Shown one piece after another: positions 21,355 through 30,288 of a stretch of 64,000 nt of DNA. Source of the stretch: Deefgea piscis (GTDB lineage Bacteria; Pseudomonadota; Gammaproteobacteria; Burkholderiales; Chitinibacteraceae); NCBI RefSeq assembly GCF_019665785.1, contig NZ_CP081149.1:3511159-3575158 (forward strand). Reading direction: 5' to 3'. Position 1 is the stretch's first letter. Each line of letters opens with the position of its first letter. Below the pieces are notes generated by a model. That model saw only the letters and a list, made by a program, of their open reading frames with translations. It was not told where the DNA came from and made no database searches. A program made the position numbers and the translations under genes.

Positions 21355-23214
21355 TTACATTCTTGCCACACGCATCTCGACGGCTAATTCAAGATAATCA
21401 ATATTTAGACGTTGCAAGGCGACGGTAGTTCCTGCTGGCAATTCAGGCAAACCACCAACACGCAATACCAAAGGCATGCCGTCAATACGCACCAGATTTT
21501 CTTTAATCACTTGCGCGTTAAAGTCTTTCAGGTTTTCTTGCTCCATGTAACGCAAGCACCAGTAGCGCTCCATCTTATCTTGGAATTCAGCGTAAGCGGC
21601 ATAAGCGGCGTCAAATGACGAAATCGCGGTGAATAATTCAGCGTCATTTTTTTGGTAACGCGGTTTTTCGCCGCGCAGCATGGCCACTAATTGCTGTTGA
21701 TTAATGTAATCCACGGCACGGCGTAGCGGCGAGCTCGACCACATATAGCATTCAACGCCAAGGCCAGCATGCGCTGTAGCTTGCGTCGACAAGCGCACGC
21801 GGCCACCGCCTTGCGAGCGATAAATACCGGCGATTTGCGCATCGCGCAGCGCTTTACCCCATTGGCTATTGACCAAAATCATCAGCTCGGCGACGAGTTT
21901 ATCCATCGGCGCGCCGCGTTTACGTGGCACGATGCGAACTTTTTCATTCTCTACGCCATCTACCACATCGCGGTCGATATAAAAGTTGTAATCCATCCGC
22001 GTTTGCTGCGGCTGATCAGCCTTACCGCGACGGCCTTCGAGCGCACCGGCGAAATGCCACAGGAAGTTCAGCTCGTCTTTCCACGGATAATCTGGCCCGT
22101 CTTGACCGGCAGTTTCTTCGTTAAAATACGGCTCGATATCATGGTGGCGCAAGTTCGCCACCACCGGCACACGTTCAATCACTGAGCGGTAGCTCAAAAT
22201 ATCAAAGCCGAGTGATACTTCCAAATACATCGATACCGCTGGGCGCGCCGCGCCTTCTTCTAGCGTGAATACATCCACCGCGTCGTCGGGCAACATGGTG
22301 ATTTTGTCGCCGGGGAAATACACCGTCGACAGGCGATCGAGCACCACTTGATCGAGCGCAGAGCCTGGCGCAATACCCAGCACTGGCGCGGCAATATGGA
22401 TGCCGACTTGCCAGTTGCCGTTTTTCAATTTCTGCAGACTGAAGGCGTCGTCGATCTCGGTCGTCGTTGCGTCGTCAATCGAGAATGCTTTCACGTCGGC
22501 AATGGGTAAATCTTCCGGTGCCGTCACCGGCTCAAATTCAGCAAAACCGCGGCCTTTGGGGAAATGCTCCACCAAAAAACCATCAAGGAAATATTGCGCA
22601 ATATTGGGAATCGCACCGACTTTATCCAGTAAACGCAAAGTCGATGTTTGCGCGCTTTCCGCCGCTTGCGCCAAGGCTTTGTATTCCAAACCGTTTTTGT
22701 CTGGGCGATGTATTAGCTTAGAGAGGATAGGCTTAAAGGCTTCTGGCAAGATACCTGCTAGTAATTCGGCTTGCCATGCCGCCATTTGCTCGGCTTCACG
22801 CTGTTTACGCTCTAAACCGGCGAGCGCCGCTTTGAGGTTTTCTTCTGGCGCGGCTTTATAGTTCCCGCGACCTTTACGATAAAAGTACATCGGCGCAGCG
22901 TGCAGTGCGATCGCGGCGGCCGCTTGCTGAATTAAGCTTGGATTTTTACCAAAATACTCTGCGGCAATCGCGGCAAAATTAAGCTCGTCGCCACCGCAAC
23001 ATTCCCACAATAAAGTCACATCAACGTCGGCCGCTTCGCTTTGCGCGGCTTTGAAAAAGTCATCCAAACCGACTTTATCGAACTTGAGCAAGACATTGGC
23101 GGCCTTGATTTTGCTGCGTTTACCGCGGGTATCTTCGACTTGCAAACTCGCTGGCTGCTCGTCTTGGATCGTCGCAACCTTAAAGCTGCCATCTTCTTCG
23201 TAAAATACGTTCAT
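21355..23214 (-). CDS. RNase II/RNase R family 3'-5' exoribonuclease (RNB domain)
   Basis: The RNB catalytic domain lies in the middle, with AFSIDDATTTEIDDAFSL supplying the aspartates that bind magnesium, then VGIHIAAPV and later PLRRAVDYINQQQL near the active site. The N-terminal 220 residues replace the usual cold-shock domains with a divergent module, and the C-terminal S1-like region is short. The 619 aa are closer to RNase II than RNase R. The enzyme probably degrades single-stranded RNA in the cytoplasm. I do not give the symbol rnb because the ends are atypical. Confidence 0.88.
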   Translation of the reverse strand: MNVFYEEDGSFKVATIQDEQPASLQVEDTRGKRSKIKAANVLLKFDKVGLDDFFKAAQSEAADVDVTLLWECCGGDELNFAAIAAEYFGKNPSLIQQAAAAIALHAAPMYFYRKGRGNYKAAPEENLKAALAGLERKQREAEQMAAWQAELLAGILPEAFKPILSKLIHRPDKNGLEYKALAQAAESAQTSTLRLLDKVGAIPNIAQYFLDGFLVEHFPKGRGFAEFEPVTAPEDLPIADVKAFSIDDATTTEIDDAFSLQKLKNGNWQVGIHIAAPVLGIAPGSALDQVVLDRLSTVYFPGDKITMLPDDAVDVFTLEEGAARPAVSMYLEVSLGFDILSYRSVIERVPVVANLRHHDIEPYFNEETAGQDGPDYPWKDELNFLWHFAGALEGRRGKADQPQQTRMDYNFYIDRDVVDGVENEKVRIVPRKRGAPMDKLVAELMILVNSQWGKALRDAQIAGIYRSQGGGRVRLSTQATAHAGLGVECYMWSSSPLRRAVDYINQQQLVAMLRGEKPRYQKNDAELFTAISSFDAAYAAYAEFQDKMERYWCLRYMEQENLKDFNAQVIKENLVRIDGMPLVLRVGGLPELPAGTTVALQRLNIDYLELAVEMRVARM

Positions 23215-23237
23215 TTATATTCCAACTTTAAAATCTG

Positions 23238-23307
23238 ACGCAAAGACACAGAGGCACAGAGAAAACCATTTAAATTGTTTTTCCTCTGCGCCTTTGCGTC
23301 TCTGCGT
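23238..23307. repeat. imperfect inverted repeat of the CGCAGAGACGCAAAGG type
   Basis: The left arm (about 23238-23264) and right arm (about 23282-23307) are imperfect complements rich in the words GCAAAG and CAGAG. It sits between prfA and the RNase gene. From memory, similar dispersed palindromes occur in proteobacterial intergenic DNA. It could end the prfA transcript. Confidence 0.6.
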
Positions 23308-23322
23308 TGAAAAGGTTTTGGA

Positions 23323-24399
23323 CTAATCACTCAGCTGTGCCAGCAATTCGGCTTGGCGCTCGCTCATCAAGGCTTGGGTTAGCTCAGTTAAATCGCCATC
23401 CATGATGTAATCGAGCTTGTATAAGGTCAGATTAATACGGTGATCGGTCATCCGGCCTTGCGGATAATTATACGTGCGGATGCGCTCCGAGCGGTCGCCC
23501 GAGCCGATTAACGATTTACGTTCTGCGGCCTCTTTGGCGTTGATTTCTTGCATTTGCGCGTCTTTAATTCGCGCCGACAACACCGCTAATGCCCGGGCTT
23601 TATTTTTGTGCTGTGAGCGATCGTCTTGGCACTCAACAATAATACCGGTAGGAATATGCACCACGCGCACTGCCGAGTCGGTTTTATTAATATGCTGACC
23701 ACCAGCCCCGCTAGCGCGGTAAGTATCAATACGCAAATCGGCAGGATTGATGTTGATTTCTTCCATCTCATCGGCTTCAGCCATCACCGCAACGGTACAC
23801 GCCGACGTATGAATCCGCCCTTGCGTTTCAGTCGCTGGCACCCGCTGTACGCGGTGCGCACCCGATTCAAAACGTAAGCGCGAATACGCGCCTTGCCCAA
23901 CAATGCGCGCGATAACTTCTTTGTAGCCACCGAGCTCGGACTCATTCACCGACATGATTTCAACTTGCCAGCGGTTGCGCTCGGCGTAGCGGCTATACAT
24001 GCGGAACAAATCAGCAGCAAACAACGCCGCTTCATCGCCACCCGTACCGGCGCGAATTTCGAGGAAAATATTGCGCTCGTCGTTAGGATCTTTAGGCAAA
24101 AGCGCAGTCTGCAAATCATAATCGAGTTGCTCTAGGCGCACTTTGCCGTCTTTGATTTCTTCCGCGGCCAATTCAGCCATTTCCGGATCAGACAACATCG
24201 CCTCAGCATCGGCCAAATTGGCATTGATGCGATTAAATTCGTGCCACAACTCAACCACCGGGGTGATATCGCTGTATTCACGGTTTAATTTGCGATATTG
24301 GTCCATATCGCGAGTGGCTTCTTCAGACGCCAATAAGGCGCTAACTTCTTCTAAACGATCAGCCAATTGCGATAATTTGGCTTGAATTGATGGTTTCAT
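23323..24399 (-). CDS. prfA: peptide chain release factor 1
   Basis: RF1 recognises UAA and UAG and triggers peptide release. The GGQ loop that reaches the peptidyl-transferase centre is in [16 protein letters not shown]. The codon-recognition region contains [10 protein letters not shown], whose PAT tripeptide distinguishes RF1 from RF2. The N-terminal helical domain and [18 protein letters not shown] are typical. At 358 aa it is full length. It follows hemA on the same strand, a common order in proteobacteria (hemA-prfA), though 269 bp and a likely terminator separate them here. Confidence 0.97.
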   Translation of the reverse strand: MKPSIQAKLSQLADRLEEVSALLASEEATRDMDQYRKLNREYSDITPVVELWHEFNRINANLADAEAMLSDPEMAELAAEEIKDGKVRLEQLDYDLQTALLPKDPNDERNIFLEIRAGTGGDEAALFAADLFRMYSRYAERNRWQVEIMSVNESELGGYKEVIARIVGQGAYSRLRFESGAHRVQRVPATETQGRIHTSACTVAVMAEADEMEEININPADLRIDTYRASGAGGQHINKTDSAVRVVHIPTGIIVECQDDRSQHKNKARALAVLSARIKDAQMQEINAKEAAERKSLIGSGDRSERIRTYNYPQGRMTDHRINLTLYKLDYIMDGDLTELTQALMSERQAELLAQLSD

Positions 24400-24595
24400 G
24401 CTGTTTCCATAAGGCGAGCTGCAAGCAAAATTAAAACCTCGCAGAACTCAAACCAATGCTAATAATTGTGGCTGCACAATCAATAAATAGAAGGTTTATT
24501 CAGATTGTGGTGTCCGTTAAGGTAAGCCATTAAATAAGCCCATTCACGGGGAGGCAATGCCGCAGGCAGTACCTGCTGTCCAACACGACAACAAG

Positions 24596-24654
24596 TCAAA
24601 AAAATTAAGTATATGAATATAACCCTTAAACAATAAAAGCCATATTCATATACT
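24596..24654 (-). terminator. AT-rich hairpin terminator after hemA
   Basis: AGTATATGAATAT (24608-24620) and ATATTCATATACT (24642-24654) form a perfect 13-bp stem around a 21-base loop. Read leftward it is followed by TTAATTTTTTT. It lies just after the hemA stop at 24669. Confidence 0.7.
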
Positions 24655-24668
24655 CCCTAGTCCAGCGT

Positions 24669-25922
24669 TTAATCAATATCTTGTAATCGATATAAACGGC
24701 GAACTAAATTGACCAAGGCTTCTTGCTCATCGGGCGCAGCGCTATTGAGCGCGGACAGCGGCGTATGCAAAAACTTATTACTCATTTGCTGCGCCATTTG
24801 CTCGATCACATCACTTGGATCAGCGCCCGCTGCCAAGCGTTTTTGCGCCCGTGCCAGCTCGGTGCGTGTAATGCGATCGGAATGATCGCGTAAATCACGA
24901 ATCGTTGGCACCAATGCACGGCTGGCTAACCAAGTATTAAAATCACTCAAACGCTCGCTGATAATCGCTTCGGCGCTTTCTACAGCTAATGATCGCGACG
25001 CCATCCCTTGGCGAACGACTTCGGCCAAATCGTCGACGGTGAATAAATACACATCGTTTAAATCGGCGACTTCGCTTTCTATATCACGCGGTACGGCCAA
25101 ATCGACCATAAAAATCGGTCGATGGCGGCGCGCTTTTAAAGCCCGCTCGACCATGCCCTTGCCAACAATCGGTAAGGACGCGGCAGTGGACGTAACCACC
25201 ACGTCAAACTCGGCCATTCTGGCGGGCAAATCGGCCAACAGCATCGCTTCGCCATTAAATTGCTGCGCTAGCGCTTGACCGCGCTCGAGCGTGCGATTGG
25301 CAATGGCGATTTTTTTGGGATTTTGTGCCGCAAAATGCGTGGCGCACAGCGCAATCATTTCACCGGCACCAATAAACAGTACTTTGCAATCGCTAATCGA
25401 AGGGAAAATACGCTCGGCTAAACGCACCGCAGCGGCGGCCATCGACACCGATGACGCGCCAATTTGGGTACGCGTGCGCACTTCTTTGGCCACTGAGAAC
25501 GCCCGTTGAAACACCCCATTGAGCAAAGTCCCCAAGGTGCCGGCATCTCGCGCTAATCGTTCGGCATCTTTAAACTGGCCAACAATTTGGGTTTCACCCA
25601 CCACCATCGAGTCCAAACCCGACACCACGCGATAAGCGTGCCGCGCCGCAGCTTCACCTTCATAGACATACATATGGGAGGTAATGCTATCAACGCTTTG
25701 ATTTCTGTTGTCTGCAAGCCAATACATCACTTGATCGATATCGCGAGCGTGGCAATACAGCTCGGTTCGATTACAGGTGGAGACAATCGCAGCTTCAAAA
25801 ACACCCTTGAGGGCGACCAAGTCGGCCAATGCCGAAGGCAACTCATCCGGATTAAAGGCCAGCCGCTCCCGTACCGCGAGCGGTGCAGTTTGATAGTTAA
25901 GGCCGAGGACGAGCAGGTTCAT
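24669..25922 (-). CDS. hemA: glutamyl-tRNA reductase
   Basis: HemA reduces glutamyl-tRNA to glutamate-1-semialdehyde, the first committed step of tetrapyrrole synthesis. The catalytic Cys lies in IVSTCNRTELY. The NADPH domain follows with VLFIGAGEMIALCATHF and IANRTLERG, then a C-terminal dimerisation helix. The ATG at 25922 gives the conserved opening MNLLVLGLNYQTAPLAVRER. An earlier ATG at 25952 adds ten residues, but it lies inside a terminator hairpin. The earlier start has AGGG before it and the conserved one has no visible ribosome-binding site, so the true start is uncertain. Confidence 0.95.
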   Translation of the reverse strand: MNLLVLGLNYQTAPLAVRERLAFNPDELPSALADLVALKGVFEAAIVSTCNRTELYCHARDIDQVMYWLADNRNQSVDSITSHMYVYEGEAAARHAYRVVSGLDSMVVGETQIVGQFKDAERLARDAGTLGTLLNGVFQRAFSVAKEVRTRTQIGASSVSMAAAAVRLAERIFPSISDCKVLFIGAGEMIALCATHFAAQNPKKIAIANRTLERGQALAQQFNGEAMLLADLPARMAEFDVVVTSTAASLPIVGKGMVERALKARRHRPIFMVDLAVPRDIESEVADLNDVYLFTVDDLAEVVRQGMASRSLAVESAEAIISERLSDFNTWLASRALVPTIRDLRDHSDRITRTELARAQKRLAAGADPSDVIEQMAQQMSNKFLHTPLSALNSAAPDEQEALVNLVRRLYRLQDID

Positions 25923-25955
25923 GAAAAAATGGCGGGTTGCAAAACCCGCCATTTT
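25922..25955 (-). terminator. intrinsic terminator of feoB abutting the hemA start codon
   Basis: Read leftward, AAAATGGCGGGTT and AACCCGCCATTTT form a perfect 13-bp stem with a TTGC loop. T residues continue to the base before the hemA ATG. It is 47 bp after the feoB stop. Confidence 0.85.
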
Positions 25956-26002
25956 ACCCTGAAAACACCCACTTCACGCCACACTAAAGGAGTAGAACGC
26001 GA

Positions 26003-27766
26003 TTAAAAATTCAGCAGTCGCGCTGACTGGTAGAAAACAAAGGAAATCGTCCACGCTAAGCCCAAAGACCAAACCAGCGAAAACGCAGTAAATGCTGTCG
26101 ATTTCGATTCTTTTTTCATCGCCGCAATCACTGAAACGCAAGGAATATACGTCAGCGTAAACAGCATAAAGCTATAGGCCGACACCGGATCAAGCGTGTG
26201 CGCGAGCTGTGTTGCCAGCGCCGTACCATCATGGCCAGTAATCACCGATAAGGCCCCGAGCACAACTTCTTTGGCAACAAAACCAAAGATCAACGCAATC
26301 GACAAGGTCGAATCAATGCCAATCGGTGACAATACCGGTTGGAAAAAATCAGACACCATCAAAGCATAACTGTGTTGTGGATTAGGAAAATTAGTCAGTA
26401 GCCACACTAACACCACGCCAATGACGATCATAGTGCTGGCTAAACGCAAAAAGTCGCGCGCCTCGCCCCAACCCCGCCGCCAGATATGGCTCATCAATGG
26501 CAAACGATAAGGCGGCAATTCCAGCGCAAACGGCTCATTGGATTGAAAGTGCGAGCGAAATAACACTGCAGTGCCCATCGCCACCAAAATGCTGATGATG
26601 TACAGCGACAACAACACCCACGGCGCATGAGCTGGACTAAACAAAGCGCCACTCAAAAACAAGAAAATCTGCAAGCGCGCTGAGCATAGCGAAAATGGAA
26701 TCGTCAGCATCGTCAGTAAACGCGCTTTGTGATCGCGAATCACCCGCGTACCCATAATCGCCGGCACATTGCAGCCAAAGCCCATCATCAGCATGACAAA
26801 ACCACGGCCATCGAGCCCCATTCGGCTCATGATGCCATCCATCATAAAAGCGGCGCGGGCAAAATAACCGGAGTCTTCAATCACCGACATTAAGCAGAAA
26901 AACAAGAAAATAATCGGTGCAAAAGTCAGTACCGTAGTCACGCCATCAAACACGCCATTGACAATCAAGCCTTGCCAAAAGGCCGGCAGCGATTGCGTAG
27001 CAGGCAATAAAAAGGCTTCTTTAAGCCAAATCAAACCCGCTTCCAGCGTGTCTTGTAACGGCGTACCGATGGCGTATGTGAGTTGGAACAAGCCAAACAT
27101 CACCACAATAAACAGCGGTAAACCCAGCCACGGGTGTAGCACAAAGCGATCGACTTGCGCCGTCGTGTCCAGCGCCAGCGTGGGCGGCTGCTGCACCGCA
27201 GCTTGAAACAGGCGTTTTTCTTGCGCATGCATGGCGCTAGCCGCAGGGACATTGGCTAAATTAAGCTGCACACTGGGTTGCGACATCAGTTGATTTAATT
27301 GCTGCTTGGCTTCATTGAGGCCCGCGCCCAATTTAGCGCTAATTAATTGCACTGAGCAGCCCAATTCCTTGGCCAGCAAAGCGCAATCAATCGAGATACC
27401 AGCGCGCTTGGCTTCATCTTGCATATTGAGGCAAATCAGCAGTGGCGCCCCCAAGGCTTTGAGCTGCAATGCCAGCGCCAATTGGCGATCGAGTTGCGTG
27501 GCATTGAGTACCAGCACAATGGCGTCGAGCTTGGCTTCAGCCAAAAAACGCTGCGCCACATGTTCGTCCTCAGCACCACCGACTAAATCGTAAATCCCCG
27601 GCAAATCAAAAATTTGCACCATATTGGCGCCGAGCAAAATTCGGCTGGAAGCCAACTCAACAGTTAAGCCCGGCCAATTGGCCACGCGCGCGGTGCCGCC
27701 AGTGAGGCGATTAAATAACGTCGATTTTCCAGTATTGGGCATCCCAACCAGGGCCACCCGCTTCAT
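26003..27766 (-). CDS. feoB: ferrous iron transport protein B
   Basis: FeoB is the inner-membrane Fe2+ uptake protein with an N-terminal GTPase. G1 is LVGMPNTGKSTLFNRLTGG, and G3 is IFDLPGIYDL. NMQDEA occupies the G4 position (usually NxxD). The membrane part begins near residue 215 (LGLPLFIVVMFGLFQLTYA), with the gate motifs ARAAFMMDGIMSRMGLDGRG and GFGCNVPAIMGTRVI, whose Cys is conserved. At 587 aa it is short because the C-terminal FeoC-like region is absent. It overlaps feoA by 4 bp. Confidence 0.95.
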   Translation of the reverse strand: MKRVALVGMPNTGKSTLFNRLTGGTARVANWPGLTVELASSRILLGANMVQIFDLPGIYDLVGGAEDEHVAQRFLAEAKLDAIVLVLNATQLDRQLALALQLKALGAPLLICLNMQDEAKRAGISIDCALLAKELGCSVQLISAKLGAGLNEAKQQLNQLMSQPSVQLNLANVPAASAMHAQEKRLFQAAVQQPPTLALDTTAQVDRFVLHPWLGLPLFIVVMFGLFQLTYAIGTPLQDTLEAGLIWLKEAFLLPATQSLPAFWQGLIVNGVFDGVTTVLTFAPIIFLFFCLMSVIEDSGYFARAAFMMDGIMSRMGLDGRGFVMLMMGFGCNVPAIMGTRVIRDHKARLLTMLTIPFSLCSARLQIFLFLSGALFSPAHAPWVLLSLYIISILVAMGTAVLFRSHFQSNEPFALELPPYRLPLMSHIWRRGWGEARDFLRLASTMIVIGVVLVWLLTNFPNPQHSYALMVSDFFQPVLSPIGIDSTLSIALIFGFVAKEVVLGALSVITGHDGTALATQLAHTLDPVSAYSFMLFTLTYIPCVSVIAAMKKESKSTAFTAFSLVWSLGLAWTISFVFYQSARLLNF

Positions 27767-28032
27767 GCTAAAACCTCAGTCTGAGCCAGCACGACCACAC
27801 TCGACGCAATCGGCAGCACCTGAATCAGCGCGGCATCAGCACGGCGCAACATAAATTCAGTATTGCCTACCCGCAAATGTAAAGGTCCACCCAGCCAACC
27901 GCGGCGAATCACCGTGACTTCACTGTGCTCACGCAAACCCAGCGCCGATAACCGTGGCAGCAAATCAACATCGGTACTGATGGCATGTACCAGAGCACGT
28001 TGGTTTAAATCTAGCTGAGAGAGAGCACGCAT
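27763..28032 (-). CDS. feoA: ferrous iron transport protein A
   Basis: FeoA is a small SH3-like cytoplasmic protein needed for FeoB activity. LPRLSALGLREHSEVTVIRR, followed by GGPLHLRVGNTEFMLRRADA, is the family pattern. The frame is open to 28062, but that ATG lies within the proposed Fur box, so the ATG at 28032 (MRALSQLDLNQRALV) is chosen, giving 89 aa. It is the first gene of the feoAB operon. Confidence 0.92.
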   Translation of the reverse strand: MRALSQLDLNQRALVHAISTDVDLLPRLSALGLREHSEVTVIRRGWLGGPLHLRVGNTEFMLRRADAALIQVLPIASSVVVLAQTEVLA

Positions 28033-28048
28033 AGTCGCCAATCCGCAA

Positions 28049-28063
28049 TGAGAATGATTCATA
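28049..28063 (-). promoter_or_regulatory. candidate Fur box upstream of feoAB
   Basis: TGAGAATGATTCATA matches the 7-1-7 Fur consensus TGATAATnATTATCA at 11 of 14 positions. It lies 17 bp before the chosen feoA start, a position suited to iron-dependent repression. Fur control of feoAB is well known; this site is inferred. Confidence 0.6.
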
Positions 28064-28131
28064 ATATCACACTATATTGCTGATTTCTCGTTGATGCCGA
28101 TCAACAAAGCACGATTCAAAATCCTCTCGCA

Positions 28132-28165
28132 ACAAAAAATAAAGCGAAATGAAGCCTCGCTTTAT
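28132..28165 (-). terminator. second hairpin terminator downstream of purD
   Basis: ATAAAGCGA (28139-28147) pairs perfectly with TCGCTTTAT (28157-28165). Read leftward a T-rich run follows. It backs up the stronger terminator at 28248-28273 and insulates feoAB. Confidence 0.6.
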
Positions 28166-28247
28166 CGCCAGAATCAATCACGCTTTACGCAGCCATCGGC
28201 GCGAATAACGCCGATTTATTTAAGTCACAAGCAGCATTTTATAGCGT

Positions 28248-28273
28248 AAAAAAAGCGGCCAAGGCCGCTTTTT
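28248..28273 (-). terminator. intrinsic terminator of purD
   Basis: AAAAAGCGGCC and GGCCGCTTTTT form a GC-rich stem with A and T flanks, 23 bp after the purD stop. Confidence 0.85.
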
Positions 28274-28295
28274 ACTTTGTATTGATCACAATACT

Positions 28296-29570
28296 TTATT
28301 TACGATTAATCGCTCGCCAAGCAATATCATTACGATATTGCGCGCCATCAAAATGAATATCGGCCAAAATTTCATACGCGCGTTTTTGCGCCATTTTGTA
28401 GTTTTCACCAAATGCGGTAACGCACAACACACGGCCGCCACTGGTGATTGGCTCGCCAGCTTCGTTCAGCGTAGTACCGGCATGGAACACATGACCGTCT
28501 TCTAAATCACTTGGCAAACCGGTAATCACATCGCCTTTGCGCGGGGTTTCTGGGTAATTAGCTGCGGCCATCACCACACCCAAAGCGACCCGACGATCCC
28601 ATTCGCATTCAACTTGATCCAACGTGCCATTCACACCGTGTTCACACAAAGTCACAAAGTCTGACTTCAAGCGCAGCATAATCGGCTGCGTTTCCGGATC
28701 ACCAAAGCGGCAGTTAAATTCCAGTGTTTTGAGTGAACCATCAGGGCTCACCATCAAACCGGCGTACAAAAACCCAGTGTATTCGATACCGTCTTTGGCC
28801 ATGCCTTGCACCGTTGGCAAAATCACCTCACGCATCGCGCGTGCGTTGATTTCTGGGGTAACGACCGGTGCTGGGCTATACGCGCCCATGCCGCCAGTGT
28901 TCGGGCCTAGATCGCCGTCAAGCAAACGCTTATGGTCTTGGCTGGAGGCCATCGCCAAGACGTTTTTACCATCGACCATCACGATAAAACTGGCTTCTTC
29001 ACCGGTGAGAAATTCTTCAACCACCACGCGAGCACCGGCGTCGCCAAATTGATTGTCTGACAACATCGCATCAACAGCGGCGTGGGCCTCAAGCAAATCC
29101 ATCGCAACCACGACGCCTTTACCTGCCGCTAAGCCATCAGCCTTAATCACAATCGGCGCGCCTTTAGCGTCGATATAGGCATGCGCTGCTGCGGCATCGG
29201 CAAAAGTTTGGTAATCGGCAGTTGGAATGCCATGGCGCTGCATAAAGGCTTTAGCAAAATCTTTAGATGATTCCAGCTGAGCACCCGCTTGGCTTGGGCC
29301 AAAAATCTTAAGCCCAGCCAAACGAAATGCATCCACAATCCCTTGCGACAACGGCGCTTCTGGGCCAACGACGGTCAGCTGGATGTTTTCAGCTTTGGCA
29401 AATTCAATCAATTCTGGAATAGCGGTGATTGCGACATTGGTGAGATTTTTTTCGAGTGCAGTCCCTGCATTGCCTGGCGCGACAAATACTTTAGTCGAGC
29501 GCTCAGATTGGGCTAATTTCCAAGCTAATGCATGTTCACGGCCACCTGAGCCAATGACGAGGATATTCAT
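28296..29570 (-). CDS. purD: phosphoribosylamine--glycine ligase
   Basis: PurD joins glycine to phosphoribosylamine using ATP, step two of purine synthesis. It shows the N-terminal MNILVIGSGGREHALAWKLA, the ATP-grasp elements IVIKADGLAAGKGVVVA and VVEEFLTGEEASFIVMVDG, and GPNTGGMGAYSPAPVVTP followed by FNCRFGDPETQ. At 424 aa it is full length. It lies 23 bp downstream of pagP and in the same direction as purH, so it may be the end of a dusB-fis-purH-pagP-purD series. Confidence 0.97.
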   Translation of the reverse strand: MNILVIGSGGREHALAWKLAQSERSTKVFVAPGNAGTALEKNLTNVAITAIPELIEFAKAENIQLTVVGPEAPLSQGIVDAFRLAGLKIFGPSQAGAQLESSKDFAKAFMQRHGIPTADYQTFADAAAAHAYIDAKGAPIVIKADGLAAGKGVVVAMDLLEAHAAVDAMLSDNQFGDAGARVVVEEFLTGEEASFIVMVDGKNVLAMASSQDHKRLLDGDLGPNTGGMGAYSPAPVVTPEINARAMREVILPTVQGMAKDGIEYTGFLYAGLMVSPDGSLKTLEFNCRFGDPETQPIMLRLKSDFVTLCEHGVNGTLDQVECEWDRRVALGVVMAAANYPETPRKGDVITGLPSDLEDGHVFHAGTTLNEAGEPITSGGRVLCVTAFGENYKMAQKRAYEILADIHFDGAQYRNDIAWRAINRK

Positions 29571-29593
29571 TTCTTTCTTACTCCAAGCGCTGA

Positions 29594-30145
29594 TTAGTAA
29601 TCAAAGCGGGAAAATAAAAACAACACATTGCCATTATTACTACCACCTGGAATATAAGTCGCATACAGATTGACTTTGTCATATTTCAGAGCAACTAAAG
29701 GCAAAGCAAAAGGCAACGGGACATAACTGCCGATATCACTGCGCGAGAACAAACCCGCAGTCAAACCTGCACCCGCTTTAAGTGGTCCTAAGACATTCCA
29801 GTACCACATATAGGCATAACCAATATGGGTTTCTGGCTTGCTATGCGAATCAGAAAACATCATCGCATAAATCATTTCTTCATTATTATTGGGTAAAGCA
29901 CGATAAAGGCTGAGGCCACCGCCATACGCCAGTTCGTTATAGTTATCGATTTTATCTCGATCATAGGTGCTGCGATTATGCCAAGCGTAGCCAGAGAGTA
30001 ATAATCCAGTTTCGCCTTCATTCCAAATGCCACTAATATTGCTGCAGGCTTTATCAAACAGCCACCAATCGGCACAGTCTGCTGCTGATACATTGGCCGC
30101 TAACAATAGCCCGATACACATTGCCCATATTTTTTTAAATGTCAT
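29594..30145 (-). CDS. pagP: lipid A palmitoyltransferase PagP
   Basis: PagP is an outer-membrane beta-barrel enzyme that moves a palmitate from phospholipid to lipid A. From the ATG at 30145 the protein starts with a signal peptide (MTFKKIWAMCIGLLLAANVSA, likely cut after VSA). The family motifs include GYAWHNRSTYDRDKIDNYNE with the active-site His, YAMMFSDSHSKPETHIGYAY with the catalytic Asp-Ser pair, and YVPLPFALPLVALKY followed by YIPGGSNNGNVLFLF. About 183 aa. An earlier in-frame ATG at 30181 adds 12 residues before the signal and is less likely. Its place between purH and purD is unusual. Confidence 0.9.
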   Translation of the reverse strand: MTFKKIWAMCIGLLLAANVSAADCADWWLFDKACSNISGIWNEGETGLLLSGYAWHNRSTYDRDKIDNYNELAYGGGLSLYRALPNNNEEMIYAMMFSDSHSKPETHIGYAYMWYWNVLGPLKAGAGLTAGLFSRSDIGSYVPLPFALPLVALKYDKVNLYATYIPGGSNNGNVLFLFSRFDY

Positions 30146-30249
30146 TGTTTTAATAATTCGTATAGTTAGAAATGTATTCATCTTCCCGTGAAATACGAAC
30201 TCTATTGGCTCGCTAATTGGTTTTTATTATTAGTATTTTTATATCTATC

Positions 30250-30279
30250 ACCTCGGCAACGCCTGAGCACTGCCGAGGT
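30250..30279 (-). terminator. hairpin between purH and pagP
   Basis: ACCTCGGCA and TGCCGAGGT form a 9-bp stem with a 12-base loop, 10 bp after the purH stop. The following sequence is AT-rich but lacks a clean T-run, so it may be a partial terminator. Confidence 0.5.
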
Positions 30280-30288
30280 CGTACTTAA

